Below, piece after piece: positions 8,530-17,466 of a stretch of DNA of 64,000 bases. The position numbers and the translations under genes are program-made. The stretch is from Catenovulum sediminis. Its GTDB lineage: Bacteria > Pseudomonadota > Gammaproteobacteria > Enterobacterales > Alteromonadaceae. The stretch is from positions 4,030,001 through 4,094,000 of the forward strand of contig NZ_CP041660.1 in NCBI RefSeq assembly GCF_007289895.1, given 5' to 3'. Under the pieces are notes generated by a model. That model did no database searches. It saw only the letters and a list, made by a program, of their open reading frames with translations, and was not told the DNA's origin. The first letter of the stretch is position 1; each line of letters starts with the position of its first letter.

Positions 8530-10158
8530 ATGGTTTCTACGCATTCTTTTAAGAACACCCTCTCCTATTTCAAAGATCCTCGGTTATTAACAGTATTTTT
8601 TCTCGGAGTTGCCAGCGGGTTTCCTTGGGTTTTGATTGGCTCTGCGATGAGTGGCTGGCTTAAAGATGACGGCTTATCACGCTCCAGTATTGGTTTATTT
8701 GGCCTGATCTTCGTAGCATATAGCATCAATTTTTTATGGTCACCCTTCGTTGATCGAATCAGGATAGCAGTTTTAGGTCGATTTTTCGGCCAGCGACGAA
8801 GCTGGATATTGACCACCCAACTATGCATTGTTTTATTAACTTATCTGGTTTCTCACCTTAATGCCAATCAAGACTTGGCAACCATGGCATTGTTTGGATT
8901 GCTGATTGCGATAGCAGGTGCAACACAAGATATTGCAATAGATGCATATCGAATTGACCTATTGCAAAACCATGACAGTAATTATATGACTGCGGGTTCT
9001 GCAATGGCAACATCGGGTTGGTGGACTGGTTATGCCGGGCTTGGCAGTATCCCTTTTATTTTAGTTGACCGCCCGGAATGGAATTGGCCCGCTGTGTATT
9101 TAGTACTGAGCATCGTTATGATTGCACTTATGATAACCGTTTTATTGGCTAAAGAACCGCAAGCCGAACGCCAAGCGGTCCACGCCCAAATAGAAAGTCA
9201 ATACTTGCAAGGTTTAACGGGTTATGGCCCACGTCGATTATTCATCCTGTTATTATTGCCGGCCATTATTTTGCTCATTCTATATGCCAATATTGGTTAT
9301 CCATATTGGCCAGCTGAAATCAGCCAAGGGTACCAATTTACATCTGTTAGCCTACTTTGTTTCATTCTTCTGAGTGTATTTGTAAAATTATTAGTTGATT
9401 TAAATCGTAAAATAACTCGGAATAGCGAAATAGAAAACACGCTCTATGGTTCCCCAAGTACGGTTTTTAAAGCGCCCTCTCATTCCCCCCTCAATCGCTT
9501 ATTAGCTTGGTTATTAACCACTATGGTTGCTCCAATCCAAGAGTTTTTTGAGCGAAATGGTAGCAAACTTGCAATATCTATTTTGCTGTTTATATTTTTG
9601 TTTAAGCTGGGCGAAGCGTATTTAGGTCGCATGTCGATTGTCTTCTATCGTGAAGTTGGATTTAGCAATACCGACATCGCCTATTATTCTAAGCTCATTA
9701 ATTGGGGCGTAACCATTGTTTTTTCACTGATAGGCAGTATCTTCACTATCCGGTATGGCATACTCAAAGGTTTATTTATTGGTGGCATTGCTATGTCAGC
9801 CAGTAATTTATTGTTTGCGTTAATGGCGGTGGTCGGTCCTAATAAAGCGCTGTTTGCGTTTACCGTACTGATAGACGGTTTTACGTCTGCATGGGGCTCT
9901 GTCGCTTTTGTGGCTTTGCTGTCTGTACTATGTAATAAGTCTTTCACTGCAAGTCAATATGCGCTAATGGCCTCATTAGGCACTTTTGGCAGAGTTATGC
10001 TAGGCTCGTATTCAGGTGTATTGGTTGATTGGTTAGATGGCAACTGGGCGCTGTTTTTTATTCTAACTTCAGTTATGGTCGTCCCAAGTTTGTTGTTTTT
10101 GTATGCGATACGTAAACCAATTAACCGTTTGATTCAGAATTCTGAACTAAAACATTAA
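8530..10158 (+). CDS. ampG: AmpG-family muropeptide transporter (MFS)
   Basis: A 542-residue major facilitator protein with about 12-14 membrane helices. The N-terminus YFKDPRLLTVFFLGVASGFP and the following GSAMSGWLKDDGLSRSSIG are characteristic of AmpG, the inner-membrane permease that imports GlcNAc-anhydroMurNAc peptides for peptidoglycan recycling. ATQDIAIDAYRIDLL is the conserved helix 4-5 loop. A long loop around residues 295-340 separates the two halves, as in other AmpG proteins. No ampD or beta-lactamase gene is seen nearby, so a resistance role cannot be inferred. Confidence 0.93.
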   Translation: MVSTHSFKNTLSYFKDPRLLTVFFLGVASGFPWVLIGSAMSGWLKDDGLSRSSIGLFGLIFVAYSINFLWSPFVDRIRIAVLGRFFGQRRSWILTTQLCIVLLTYLVSHLNANQDLATMALFGLLIAIAGATQDIAIDAYRIDLLQNHDSNYMTAGSAMATSGWWTGYAGLGSIPFILVDRPEWNWPAVYLVLSIVMIALMITVLLAKEPQAERQAVHAQIESQYLQGLTGYGPRRLFILLLLPAIILLILYANIGYPYWPAEISQGYQFTSVSLLCFILLSVFVKLLVDLNRKITRNSEIENTLYGSPSTVFKAPSHSPLNRLLAWLLTTMVAPIQEFFERNGSKLAISILLFIFLFKLGEAYLGRMSIVFYREVGFSNTDIAYYSKLINWGVTIVFSLIGSIFTIRYGILKGLFIGGIAMSASNLLFALMAVVGPNKALFAFTVLIDGFTSAWGSVAFVALLSVLCNKSFTASQYALMASLGTFGRVMLGSYSGVLVDWLDGNWALFFILTSVMVVPSLLFLYAIRKPINRLIQNSELKH

Positions 10159-10209
10159 TCGAAATAAGTTAATAATATTTACCTTATTCAGATTCGACAG
10201 AGTATAAAT

Positions 10210-10386
10210 ATGATTAGACTTTTTGCACTATTGCCGTTAATTACATTCGGCTTATATTGGCTATATTTAAGAAAAAACAATTGGACGTTAGAACAGGGAA
10301 AAAAAGGGTTTATCATCATTTTCTGGTTAAACTTTGTAGTGCTCGGTTTTTTCAGCCTAATGTACTTTCTAACCCGCATCGAATAA
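10210..10386 (+). CDS. Small two-helix membrane protein
   Basis: A 58-codon reading frame starting MIRLFALLPLITFGLYWLYL and ending FFSLMYFLTRIE. It has two hydrophobic segments (about residues 3-20 and 34-54) separated by a short basic loop (RKKNNWT-like, then QGKKG). It lies 51 bases after ampG on the same strand and ends six bases before a clear terminator, which supports it as a real gene in the ampG unit. No function can be assigned. Confidence 0.6.
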   Translation: MIRLFALLPLITFGLYWLYLRKNNWTLEQGKKGFIIIFWLNFVVLGFFSLMYFLTRIE

Positions 10387-10392
10387 AAGACA

Positions 10393-10429
10393 AAAAACCC
10401 ACGCATACATTAATATGCAGTGGGTTTTT
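10393..10429 (+). terminator. Intrinsic terminator after the small membrane gene
   Basis: The stem AAACCCACGCATA pairs with TATGC-A-GTGGGTTT (one bulged A), followed by TTTTTA. The A-run on the left and T-run on the right would let it work in both directions. It therefore also closes any transcript arriving from the minus strand, such as the short gene at 10502-10642. Confidence 0.8.
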
Positions 10430-10463
10430 ATATTATTCGCCTATTTGCAATACTTAACGATTC

Positions 10464-10507
10464 AGTAGCTAATTAGAAGCTAATTAGTAGCTATTTAGTA
10501 GCTATTT
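10464..10507. repeat. Four tandem 11-bp repeats at the end of a short gene
   Basis: Four head-to-tail copies of an 11-base unit (AGTAGCTATTT with A/T variants) lie from 10464 to 10507. The rightmost copy contains the TAG stop of the short minus-strand gene at 10502-10642. The other copies repeat the same stop triplet downstream, in changing frames because 11 is not a multiple of three. Confidence 0.85.
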
Positions 10508-10642
10508 AGCAGGTTGTTCATCCACAACTTGTTGGCCATGACTATTATCCGCAGTCGCTGAATTAAACATAGCTGAAACAGCCATAATTAAAACGGCAAA
10601 AGCTACTGTAGTTAATTTTATTCCACGTGCATTAGAACTCAT
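10502..10642 (-). CDS. Short membrane or exported peptide, unknown
   Basis: A 46-codon frame with a single hydrophobic segment (GIKLTTVAFAVLIMAVSAMF, residues 7-26) after a short basic start, followed by a polar tail ending DEQPAK. It could be a signal-anchored peptide or an exported peptide cut after AMFNSATA. The ribosome binding site is weak, and I recognise no family. It is included because the hydrophobic segment and clean start and stop are unlikely in random AT-rich sequence. Confidence 0.45.
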   Translation of the reverse strand: MSSNARGIKLTTVAFAVLIMAVSAMFNSATADNSHGQQVVDEQPAK

Positions 10643-10985
10643 CACTTCACACCAAAATTTAGTTAACGCTTATTATTATTGTTAAGTTACAACTTTATCC
10701 ACAGCCGATCGAACAATCAACAAATGAACGAGACTCATATTAGCTTAATATTTGAACAACCTCAAGGTTAATCAACTCATAAATATCAGTTTTTTACTTG
10801 GTTATTTTATCCATAAATCATCCACATGGTTAAAGTCGGGATTTTATATCCGTATCTTTAAATAGCCAATGTCCTACAAGGGTAACAGAGAATGCTCACT
10901 TCTTTATCATCAAGCCGGTTTTCGCTTGTTTATCAGCCTTTTTTTCTGAATAATGCAGTTACTTTAACAGGTACTAGGACAATTT
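10643..10985. other. Intergenic region before the alkaline phosphatase gene
   Basis: An AT-rich 343-base stretch. The only coding-like item is a 33-codon frame from ATG at 10892 that ends inside the phosphatase start (GATTAA at 10988-10993). Its position could make it a translated leader, but nothing else supports that. I did not find a convincing Pho box or promoter. Confidence 0.4.
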
Positions 10986-12290
10986 GTGATTAAAACAATA
11001 CTTATAGTGGTTTGCTCTTTACTCAGTTTTATTGCATCTATCAATGCGAAGGAAAACTCCTCCAAAAACATCATATATATGATTGGTGATGGCATGGGCG
11101 CAAATTACTTAACAGCTTACCGCTATTGGATTGCGCAACAACCAAACCACACCATTAATAGCACCATTTTGGATAAGCTATGGGTTGGAAATGCAATGAC
11201 ATACCCAGATGATGATACTTTCGTAACAGACTCTGCTGCTGGCGCAACTGCATTAGCCACAACAATAAAAACCTACAATGGCGCTATAGCGGTTGATCAT
11301 CAGCACCAACCTTTGCATACCTTGCTAATAGAAGCAAAAAAGCGCAACAAAAGTACTGCTTTGCTGGCAACTTCAGATATTACCCATGCAACACCAGCGA
11401 GCTTTTATGCACATCAGAAACAGCGTAACGAATATAATCAAATTGCCGATCAACTTTACGATAATCAGTGGCAAAATAAGCCCTTAGCTGATCTGGTATT
11501 AGCCGGAGGCCTAACATATTTACAACGTCAGGACAGAAACTTACTACAAGAATTCACCAAATTAGGTTATCAGCTCGAAACTGACTTTAATAAATTGCAA
11601 AACTTGAATAAATTGCCCGCGCTCGGGGTTTTTCACGACAAAGGCTTCGAGTATGCATTAGATTCTCAACAAAACCGTTTGGCCTTAATGACACGGCACG
11701 CGCTAAATTTGCTGGCAAATCCAACAACAAAGCAAAATGGTTTTTTTATGCTTATTGAAGCCAGTCAAATAGACTGGTGTGGGCATGCCAATGATATTGC
11801 CTGTGCACTAGCAGAAATGCACGATTTTGCCCGCGCTATAGAAATTGCACATCAGTTTGTACTTTCAAATCCAGATACCTTATTGGTGGTGACCGCTGAC
11901 CATGAAACCGGAGGGCTCAGTATAGGGGCTGATGGCGAATATAATTGGAACCCACAAGTCATAAATAATGTGCGCCACAGTTTACCTACACTGGGCAAAA
12001 AATTGGCAAGTAGTGAATCACCTATTAACACTTGGTATGCGTTAACTCAAATAGAGTTAAGTGAAGAAGCGCGCGCTGAGTTAACATCAATACAATCCGG
12101 TGAGCAAAACAAATATGTAAATTTTGCTCGTAAAGTAATCAATCAGTATAGTTTAACTGGCTGGACTTCAGGTGGGCACACCGCCGCTGATGTCCCAGTA
12201 CTCGCAGCGGGTGCTGATGCAAGGTTATTTTATGGTTTTCAAGACAATACACAGATCGCCGAAAAATTGTTTTATTTGCTTAGCCGTTAG
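10986..12290 (+). CDS. Alkaline phosphatase (PhoA superfamily), exported
   Basis: A 434-residue metal-dependent phosphomonoesterase. It starts with GTG at 10986 and has a signal peptide ending SINAKE, so it acts in the periplasm or outside. The metal and nucleophile motifs are present: MIGDGMGANY (Asp ligand), VTDSAAGATALAT (catalytic Ser in DSAA), TADHETGG (Asp-His pair) and SGGHTAADVPV (His ligand). Length matches the classical family. Such enzymes release phosphate from organic esters and are usually induced by phosphate limitation; no Pho box was recognised upstream. A perfect hairpin follows the stop codon. Confidence 0.93.
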   Translation: MIKTILIVVCSLLSFIASINAKENSSKNIIYMIGDGMGANYLTAYRYWIAQQPNHTINSTILDKLWVGNAMTYPDDDTFVTDSAAGATALATTIKTYNGAIAVDHQHQPLHTLLIEAKKRNKSTALLATSDITHATPASFYAHQKQRNEYNQIADQLYDNQWQNKPLADLVLAGGLTYLQRQDRNLLQEFTKLGYQLETDFNKLQNLNKLPALGVFHDKGFEYALDSQQNRLALMTRHALNLLANPTTKQNGFFMLIEASQIDWCGHANDIACALAEMHDFARAIEIAHQFVLSNPDTLLVVTADHETGGLSIGADGEYNWNPQVINNVRHSLPTLGKKLASSESPINTWYALTQIELSEEARAELTSIQSGEQNKYVNFARKVINQYSLTGWTSGGHTAADVPVLAAGADARLFYGFQDNTQIAEKLFYLLSR

Positions 12291-12292
12291 AT

Positions 12293-12316
12293 GTATGTGC
12301 GAGAAATCGCACATAC
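12293..12316 (+). other. Perfect 10-bp hairpin with GAAA tetraloop after the phosphatase gene
   Basis: GTATGTGCGA at 12293-12302 pairs perfectly with TCGCACATAC at 12307-12316 around a GAAA loop, starting three bases after the stop codon. No T-run follows on the plus strand, so it is better seen as an RNA 3'-end stabiliser or weak terminator than as a canonical one. Confidence 0.75.
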
Positions 12317-12599
12317 GCGTGCAAAATTAAACCAATTTTATGTCTGCCGTTGTGATAAACAATATCTATTTATAACCCGTTAAAAGCCCTAAGCCACTCA
12401 TTAAACGAGTTTATTTTCTTCCCTATAAAAAGTGAACTTCCCTCAGTTAAATTTAATTATTGAGCGAAATTAATACCGTCACATTCCTAACTTATATTGG
12501 TATTAAATATTTTTTGGCAACCCAAAGCAAAAGGCAATCCGAGCAAAATTAATTTAATCCCAAATTTCGTGCAAGCTATCGACAAATAGGAGTCGCTAT
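12317..12599. other. Intergenic region before the periplasmic binding protein gene
   Basis: About 280 AT-rich bases. An AGGAG ribosome binding site (near 12587) serves the gene at 12600. I see no RNA gene, repeat or reliable promoter in the rest. Confidence 0.4.
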
Positions 12600-13469
12600 A
12601 TGAAAAATTGGAATAAATTCATAATACTAACTTTATGTCTTATGACATCGGCAAGTTATGCACAGACAATAAAGCACAATCAATTGACCGCTGAGTTGGA
12701 TAAATACGCATACGGTTTATTGCAAGCTGTAATAGCAAAGCATCATTCAGCAGTCCAACTCGAAGAAAATCGTTATCAAATCCCGACTACACGAGCCACT
12801 TATATGCTAAAAACCGGTGAAATAAATATAAGCTGGCAATCAACCCAGATGCAACTCGAGCAAGATCTAATTCCTATCCGTATTCCAATATTAAAAGGTC
12901 TTACAGGATACCAAGTATTGGTGGTTAAAAAACAGCGTCTAATTGAATTCAGTAATCTGCGCAATAAAGCGGATTTACTAAACTTAAAAATGGGTGTTGA
13001 GAGAAACAGCGCAGATAGCATGACCTTTAAAGAAAACGGTTTTCAATTGGTCGAAGCATCAAAAAAACAAGGCCTGCCTTTTATGCTCGAAGCTCAACGT
13101 TTTGACTTTTTGCTTTTACCCTTAAACCAAGCAAAAAATATGTTAGCAATGCATCCAGAATTAGACCTGACCATCGTACCTAATTTGATGCTCAGCTATA
13201 CACGGCCTATTTACTTTTTTGTCAGCCCAGATAAAAGCGAATTTGCTAAATCACTGGAAGAAGGTCTGGAAGAAATGGTGATAAATGGAGAGCTGGATAA
13301 CTATCTTGCGACCCATACCTATTCCGAAGCGCTGTTGAATAGTATCCAACAACGGCATATAGACAAGGTTATAACGGTAGATAATCCGCAGTTATCGTCT
13401 TTAACACCGCTCAATCGGCCCGAGTTTTGGACAAACCCCAGCGGTCAAACTTTGTTAAGTGCATTATAA
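12600..13469 (+). CDS. Periplasmic substrate-binding-like protein, orphan
   Basis: A 289-residue exported protein with a signal peptide (first 21 residues, ending ASYAQ). The remainder resembles bacterial solute-binding domains of the family-3 type: a lobe with PTTRATYMLKTGEINISW, a hinge around NLMLSYTRPIYFFVSPDKSE and a C-terminal helix GLEEMVINGELDNYLATH. No permease or ATPase gene is adjacent, so it may be an orphan receptor or signalling component. The ligand is unknown. It has a good ribosome binding site (AGGAG). Confidence 0.65.
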   Translation: MKNWNKFIILTLCLMTSASYAQTIKHNQLTAELDKYAYGLLQAVIAKHHSAVQLEENRYQIPTTRATYMLKTGEINISWQSTQMQLEQDLIPIRIPILKGLTGYQVLVVKKQRLIEFSNLRNKADLLNLKMGVERNSADSMTFKENGFQLVEASKKQGLPFMLEAQRFDFLLLPLNQAKNMLAMHPELDLTIVPNLMLSYTRPIYFFVSPDKSEFAKSLEEGLEEMVINGELDNYLATHTYSEALLNSIQQRHIDKVITVDNPQLSSLTPLNRPEFWTNPSGQTLLSAL

Positions 13470-13529
13470 TTTTACACTTGATTGTTAGCCTGTATTATTA
13501 GGCTAACAATTCATCCACTCAATAAAAAA

Positions 13530-14213
13530 ATGTTTGATTACTACTGTGAACGAAATAGTGCTGACTTTTGGGCTGAACCCATTAATGCACTATCTAATTT
13601 TGGCTTTATTATAGCGGGTTTAATTGCCCTGTTTATTTTGTATAAAAGCCCACAAGCGCAAACTTTTCAGTCCCCTGCCCGCAAACATCATCAACTTATT
13701 TTAAGCGTGCTGGCGATACTAATTTCTATTATCGGTATTGGTAGCTTTTTATTTCATACGTTTGCGAACCAATGGTCGTTATTTGCCGATATCGTGCCAA
13801 TATATATCTTTCAGGTGTTGTTTTTACTTGCTTACCCGAGATTAGTTTTACAATTTTCAAAAACACAAACAGTGTTTAGTTTTATACTCTTTATCGTTGC
13901 CGTGTTTGCCAGTAAATATCTTCCTTTTGATATTAACGGTTCTGAAATGTACTTGCCGACGATCTTAGCATTACTCATTTTTAATGCTTTGGCAAAACGC
14001 AAAAACAAAGATAGCCAAAACTATTTGGCCTACGCAAGTACTCTGTTTGCACTATCGCTGACGCTTAGAAGTATCGATAATGCGATCTGTAGCATCCTGC
14101 CATTAGGCACCCATTTCGCCTGGCATTTAATAAATGCCTGTGTGCTTTATTTGTGCTGGTATGCAATTTATAGTGCTTGTTATAAAATACCCATTGTGCA
14201 AAAGGTTAATTAG
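13530..14213 (+). CDS. Ceramidase-like integral membrane hydrolase (CREST superfamily)
   Basis: A membrane protein of about 227 residues with seven predicted helices. The start YCERNSADFWAEPINALSN is the signature of bacterial ceramidase-domain proteins related to alkaline ceramidases. The putative zinc-site residues are all present: Ser and His in GSFLFHTFAN, Asp in LFADIVP, and the HxxxH pair in THFAWHLINA. The frame is open from 13482, but the ATG at 13530 places the signature at the N-terminus as in relatives. The substrate in bacteria is uncertain. The last eight bases overlap the convergent cupin gene. Confidence 0.8.
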   Translation: MFDYYCERNSADFWAEPINALSNFGFIIAGLIALFILYKSPQAQTFQSPARKHHQLILSVLAILISIIGIGSFLFHTFANQWSLFADIVPIYIFQVLFLLAYPRLVLQFSKTQTVFSFILFIVAVFASKYLPFDINGSEMYLPTILALLIFNALAKRKNKDSQNYLAYASTLFALSLTLRSIDNAICSILPLGTHFAWHLINACVLYLCWYAIYSACYKIPIVQKVN

Positions 14214-14718
14214 CCGCAGGGCATGGATATTTTGCACCAATTTCAGCTTTGATTAGCCACTGGATATAATCCTGACATTCGGCTTCTCCTTCTTTGGGTG
14301 CCCAATGAGCAAACCCCTTATCGGTAATTTGCTGGTAAGGGCCCTCTTTAACTTCAAAGAATACCGTATCCTCATGCAGCGCAACCGTTGAATGCCAAGT
14401 GTTGGGGGGTATTTCAAGTGATACTACCTCTTCATCTGGTCCAAGCATTATCTTATCCACAATACAACCAGAATCATTATATAAAACAAATAATAGTCGT
14501 CCTTTGACCACCATAAAAAATTCCCATTTGTTATTTTCAACATGTTTGTGCGGGCAAACATAGCTATCAGGCTGCATACAAATGAATAGCCTTTGTACTG
14601 GTGAGTTGTAGTCAGTATGTAAATTAAAATTGCTTCTTCGTCTTTCACTGTCCCGTGCTTGTTGAGCGAGTGCCTGAATTAGGTTGTTGTCAATTTGTTT
14701 AATATTCTGACGTTGCAT
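14206..14718 (-). CDS. WbuC-family cupin metalloprotein
   Basis: A 170-residue single-domain cupin resembling WbuC proteins found near polysaccharide genes. Two cupin motifs are visible: CPHKHVENNKWEFFMVVKG (His and Glu metal ligands) and SLEIPPNTWHSTVALHE. Start at 14718 is preferred because AGGATGG lies 8-12 bases upstream. The ATG at 14730 has its purine run too close. No O-antigen genes are near in this window, so the role is open. It converges on the ceramidase-like gene with an eight-base overlap. Confidence 0.78.
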   Translation of the reverse strand: MQRQNIKQIDNNLIQALAQQARDSERRRSNFNLHTDYNSPVQRLFICMQPDSYVCPHKHVENNKWEFFMVVKGRLLFVLYNDSGCIVDKIMLGPDEEVVSLEIPPNTWHSTVALHEDTVFFEVKEGPYQQITDKGFAHWAPKEGEAECQDYIQWLIKAEIGAKYPCPAAN

Positions 14719-14937
14719 TGTTTTTACCATCCTTTCTTTACTTAATTCATATGTTTACGATCTACCGATAGACTATAACGGTATATAGAGTCATTTGAAT
14801 ACCCCGAATAACTCTTCTACACTGGAAAAGTTGGTTAAATTACATTCTAAGCAATTTGCTTGATTGCAGGTTACCTTGGTTGCAAGTTGCAGAGCACTTG
14901 CATTTTCTCCGAATCGTTTTTCAACAACTGGAGACTC

Positions 14938-16110
14938 ATGAGCCAAAACTTTACAGAGATTACTGATTTCGCACAAAAATTGCGAAGAAGTTTACATCAA
15001 AACCCAGAGCTAAGCTGGCACGAGATTGAAACTGCAGAGCGTGTTCGTCGTGAATTAGATGCACTTGGTTTAACCTGGCGAGAATGTGCTGAGACTGGCA
15101 CCATAGCAACTATCGATGCACCCAACAGAACAGAAAACACCCCACATATTGCCCTACGGGCAGACATCGATGCACTTCCGATAACAGAACAAAGTGGTCG
15201 TGAATGGAGTTCAAATAACTCAGGCTGTATGCATGCCTGTGGACATGATGGACATACAGCCACTTTAATGGGTGCTGCGCACTGGCTTAAAACGAATCAA
15301 GATAAATTACCCGCGCCCGTTACACTGCTCTTTCAGCCAGCTGAAGAAGGGGGGCATGGTGCTAAACGAATGATTGAAAATGGTGCATTAGAAGGCATAG
15401 ATTATATCTTTGGCTGGCATAACTGGCCTGCAATTTCATTTGGCCAAATGGTTTGTCCTGACGGCATCGTAATGTGTGGTAATGGTACCTTCAAAATTAC
15501 CATAAACGGCAAAGGTGGGCATGCCAGTCAACCAGAATTATGCGCAGATCCTTTATTAGCCGCGAGCGCAATTAATCTTTCATTACAACAAATCGTCAGC
15601 CGAAAAGTCGCGCCGCAAGCAGCCGCAGTAGTCAGTATTACCTCTATCACCTGTGATTCTAACTCGCCGACTGTGATCCCTCAGCAAGCCGTATTACAAG
15701 GCAGTATTCGAGTACCAGACGATGACACTCGAGAGATTTTAAATCACTCAATTACCGACATTAGTAAAAGTACCGCCAAAGCTTATGGCGTAGAGTGCAC
15801 TGTAGACATATACCCAAGATACAACGCGACCGTAAACCACGCTGAATGTGCGCGATTAATGCGCAGTGCATGGCAGCAAGAGTTTGGTGAGCAAGCGCTA
15901 GATAATTCAACACGGGTGCCTATCATGGCATCAGAAGATTTCAGTTATTATTTACGTGAAATTCCCGGAGCATTTGCGTTAATTGGCGCCAACGATGGCG
16001 CTAAGCAGCACTCAGCGCCATGTCATAGCCCTTTTTACGACTTTAACGACAAACTAATTCCTCTAGTTTGTCGTTTGTTTGCACGCCTCTGTGGCGTTGC
16101 AATTCCCTGA
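14938..16110 (+). CDS. doeB2: M20 amidohydrolase, probable N-acetyl-diaminobutyrate deacetylase DoeB2
   Basis: A 390-residue M20-family metal-dependent amidohydrolase. Metal-site motifs are HACGHDGHTA, FQPAEEGGHGA (catalytic Glu pair), GWHNWPA and the late His in KQHSAPCHSP. Start at 14938 is set by a GGAG box ten bases upstream. The family contains several deacylases of amino-acid derivatives. The assignment to DoeB2, which removes acetyl from N-acetyl-L-2,4-diaminobutyrate, rests on context: the next three genes encode DoeD-, DoeA- and DoeC-like proteins. It is the first gene of that operon. Confidence 0.8.
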   Translation: MSQNFTEITDFAQKLRRSLHQNPELSWHEIETAERVRRELDALGLTWRECAETGTIATIDAPNRTENTPHIALRADIDALPITEQSGREWSSNNSGCMHACGHDGHTATLMGAAHWLKTNQDKLPAPVTLLFQPAEEGGHGAKRMIENGALEGIDYIFGWHNWPAISFGQMVCPDGIVMCGNGTFKITINGKGGHASQPELCADPLLAASAINLSLQQIVSRKVAPQAAAVVSITSITCDSNSPTVIPQQAVLQGSIRVPDDDTREILNHSITDISKSTAKAYGVECTVDIYPRYNATVNHAECARLMRSAWQQEFGEQALDNSTRVPIMASEDFSYYLREIPGAFALIGANDGAKQHSAPCHSPFYDFNDKLIPLVCRLFARLCGVAIP

Positions 16111-16194
16111 ACTTAGCCACAAAAAACTAAGTAATCACCCATAAACACAGGCAACGTTGCTCGTGTTTGTCTCAACACCGCAAGGAGTGTACCT

Positions 16195-17466
16195 ATGAGT
16201 ATATTTGAAGAAAGAGAATCTGCGATAAGAGCCTACTGCCGTGTTTACCCTGTTGTATTTGATACAGCAGAAAATGCACGACAAACAGACGAAAATGGTA
16301 ATCAATATATTGATTTTTTTGCCGGAGCGGGCGTACTCAATTTTGGCCACAATAACCCAAGGATGAAAAAAGCCATTATAAATTATATTGAACGTAATGG
16401 TGTAACCCATAGTTTAGACATGCATACCAGCATCAAACGAGATTTTATGGAAACCTTTGTCAAAACGATTCTGGAACCACGAAATATGCCCCACCGCCTG
16501 CAATTTATGGGACCGACAGGTACAAACGCAGTTGAAACGGCACTCAAACTCGCACGGCGAGTGACTGGACGATCTGAAATAGTTGCATTTTCACATGGTT
16601 TTCATGGCATGACACTTGGCGCACTGGCCTGTACAGCAAATGAATACTTTAGAGGTGCAGCGGGTGTCCCGCTAAACCATGTCAATCACCAAGTTTTCGG
16701 TTGCGAAAAAACCTGTTTAAATTGCGAGTTATCTTGTGGGGTCGATAATTTAAATAAATTACGAGCTTTGTATGCAGATAGTTCCAGTGCCATCGATCCG
16801 CCGGCCGCATTTTTGGTCGAGACAATTCAAGCAGAAGGTGGCGTCAACATCGCTTCAAAAGAATGGTTACAAGCCCTACAAAAATTAGCCAAAGACTTCG
16901 GTTCACTATTAATCATAGATGAAATACAAGTTGGCTGCGGCCGTACTGGGAGTTATTTTAGTTTTGATGATTTAGGTTTAGATCCTGATATTGTATGTTT
17001 AGCTAAAGGGATTGGCGGTTTTGGTACACCAATGGCAATGAACTTAGTCAAACCCGAACATGATGACCACTGGTCTCCAGGCGAACATACCGGTACTTTT
17101 AGAGGCCAATGTTTAAGTTTTGTCGCCGGTAAAGAAGCCTTAAGTTATTTCGCAGACGATGTATTAATGGCTGAAGTTGATCAGAAAAATACATTAATGC
17201 TAGAAAAACTTGATCCACTCCTCAAACAATATAATTCCATTCAATTGCGCGAAAAAGGCATGATTATGGGCTTGGATGTGGGTGATGGTGCCTTGGCCAA
17301 ACAAATTGTCGAAAAATGTTTTGCCAATGGCTTATTGGTGTCAGCTTGTGGAACCGGTGGTAGAGTGATCAAATTGATCCCACCATTAACCATACCGGTT
17401 GAAGATCTAACGAAAGGATTAGATATTTTAGTCACTGCAACGAACGATGTATTGGAGGCCGCATGA
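16195..17466 (+). CDS. doeD: Diaminobutyrate transaminase, DoeD/EctB-like class III aminotransferase
   Basis: A 423-residue PLP-dependent class III aminotransferase close to EctB. Shared landmarks are QYIDFFAGAGVLNFGHNNP, PTGTNAVETALKLAR, IDEIQVGCGRTG and the PLP-lysine segment CLAKGIGGFG. In the degradation pathway the enzyme converts 2,4-diaminobutyrate to aspartate semialdehyde. An unusual cysteine cluster, GCEKTCLNCELSCG (about residues 165-178), interrupts the region after the substrate loop; EctB sequences I recall lack it. A strong AAGGAG box precedes the start. The stop codon overlaps the next start (ATGA). Confidence 0.82.
   Translation: MSIFEERESAIRAYCRVYPVVFDTAENARQTDENGNQYIDFFAGAGVLNFGHNNPRMKKAIINYIERNGVTHSLDMHTSIKRDFMETFVKTILEPRNMPHRLQFMGPTGTNAVETALKLARRVTGRSEIVAFSHGFHGMTLGALACTANEYFRGAAGVPLNHVNHQVFGCEKTCLNCELSCGVDNLNKLRALYADSSSAIDPPAAFLVETIQAEGGVNIASKEWLQALQKLAKDFGSLLIIDEIQVGCGRTGSYFSFDDLGLDPDIVCLAKGIGGFGTPMAMNLVKPEHDDHWSPGEHTGTFRGQCLSFVAGKEALSYFADDVLMAEVDQKNTLMLEKLDPLLKQYNSIQLREKGMIMGLDVGDGALAKQIVEKCFANGLLVSACGTGGRVIKLIPPLTIPVEDLTKGLDILVTATNDVLEAA

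Noticed and set aside
10892-10993. 33-codon leader ORF before alkaline phosphatase
   Set aside because: Only a start and stop are visible; there is no clear ribosome binding site or regulatory structure, so it is mentioned only in the intergenic entry.
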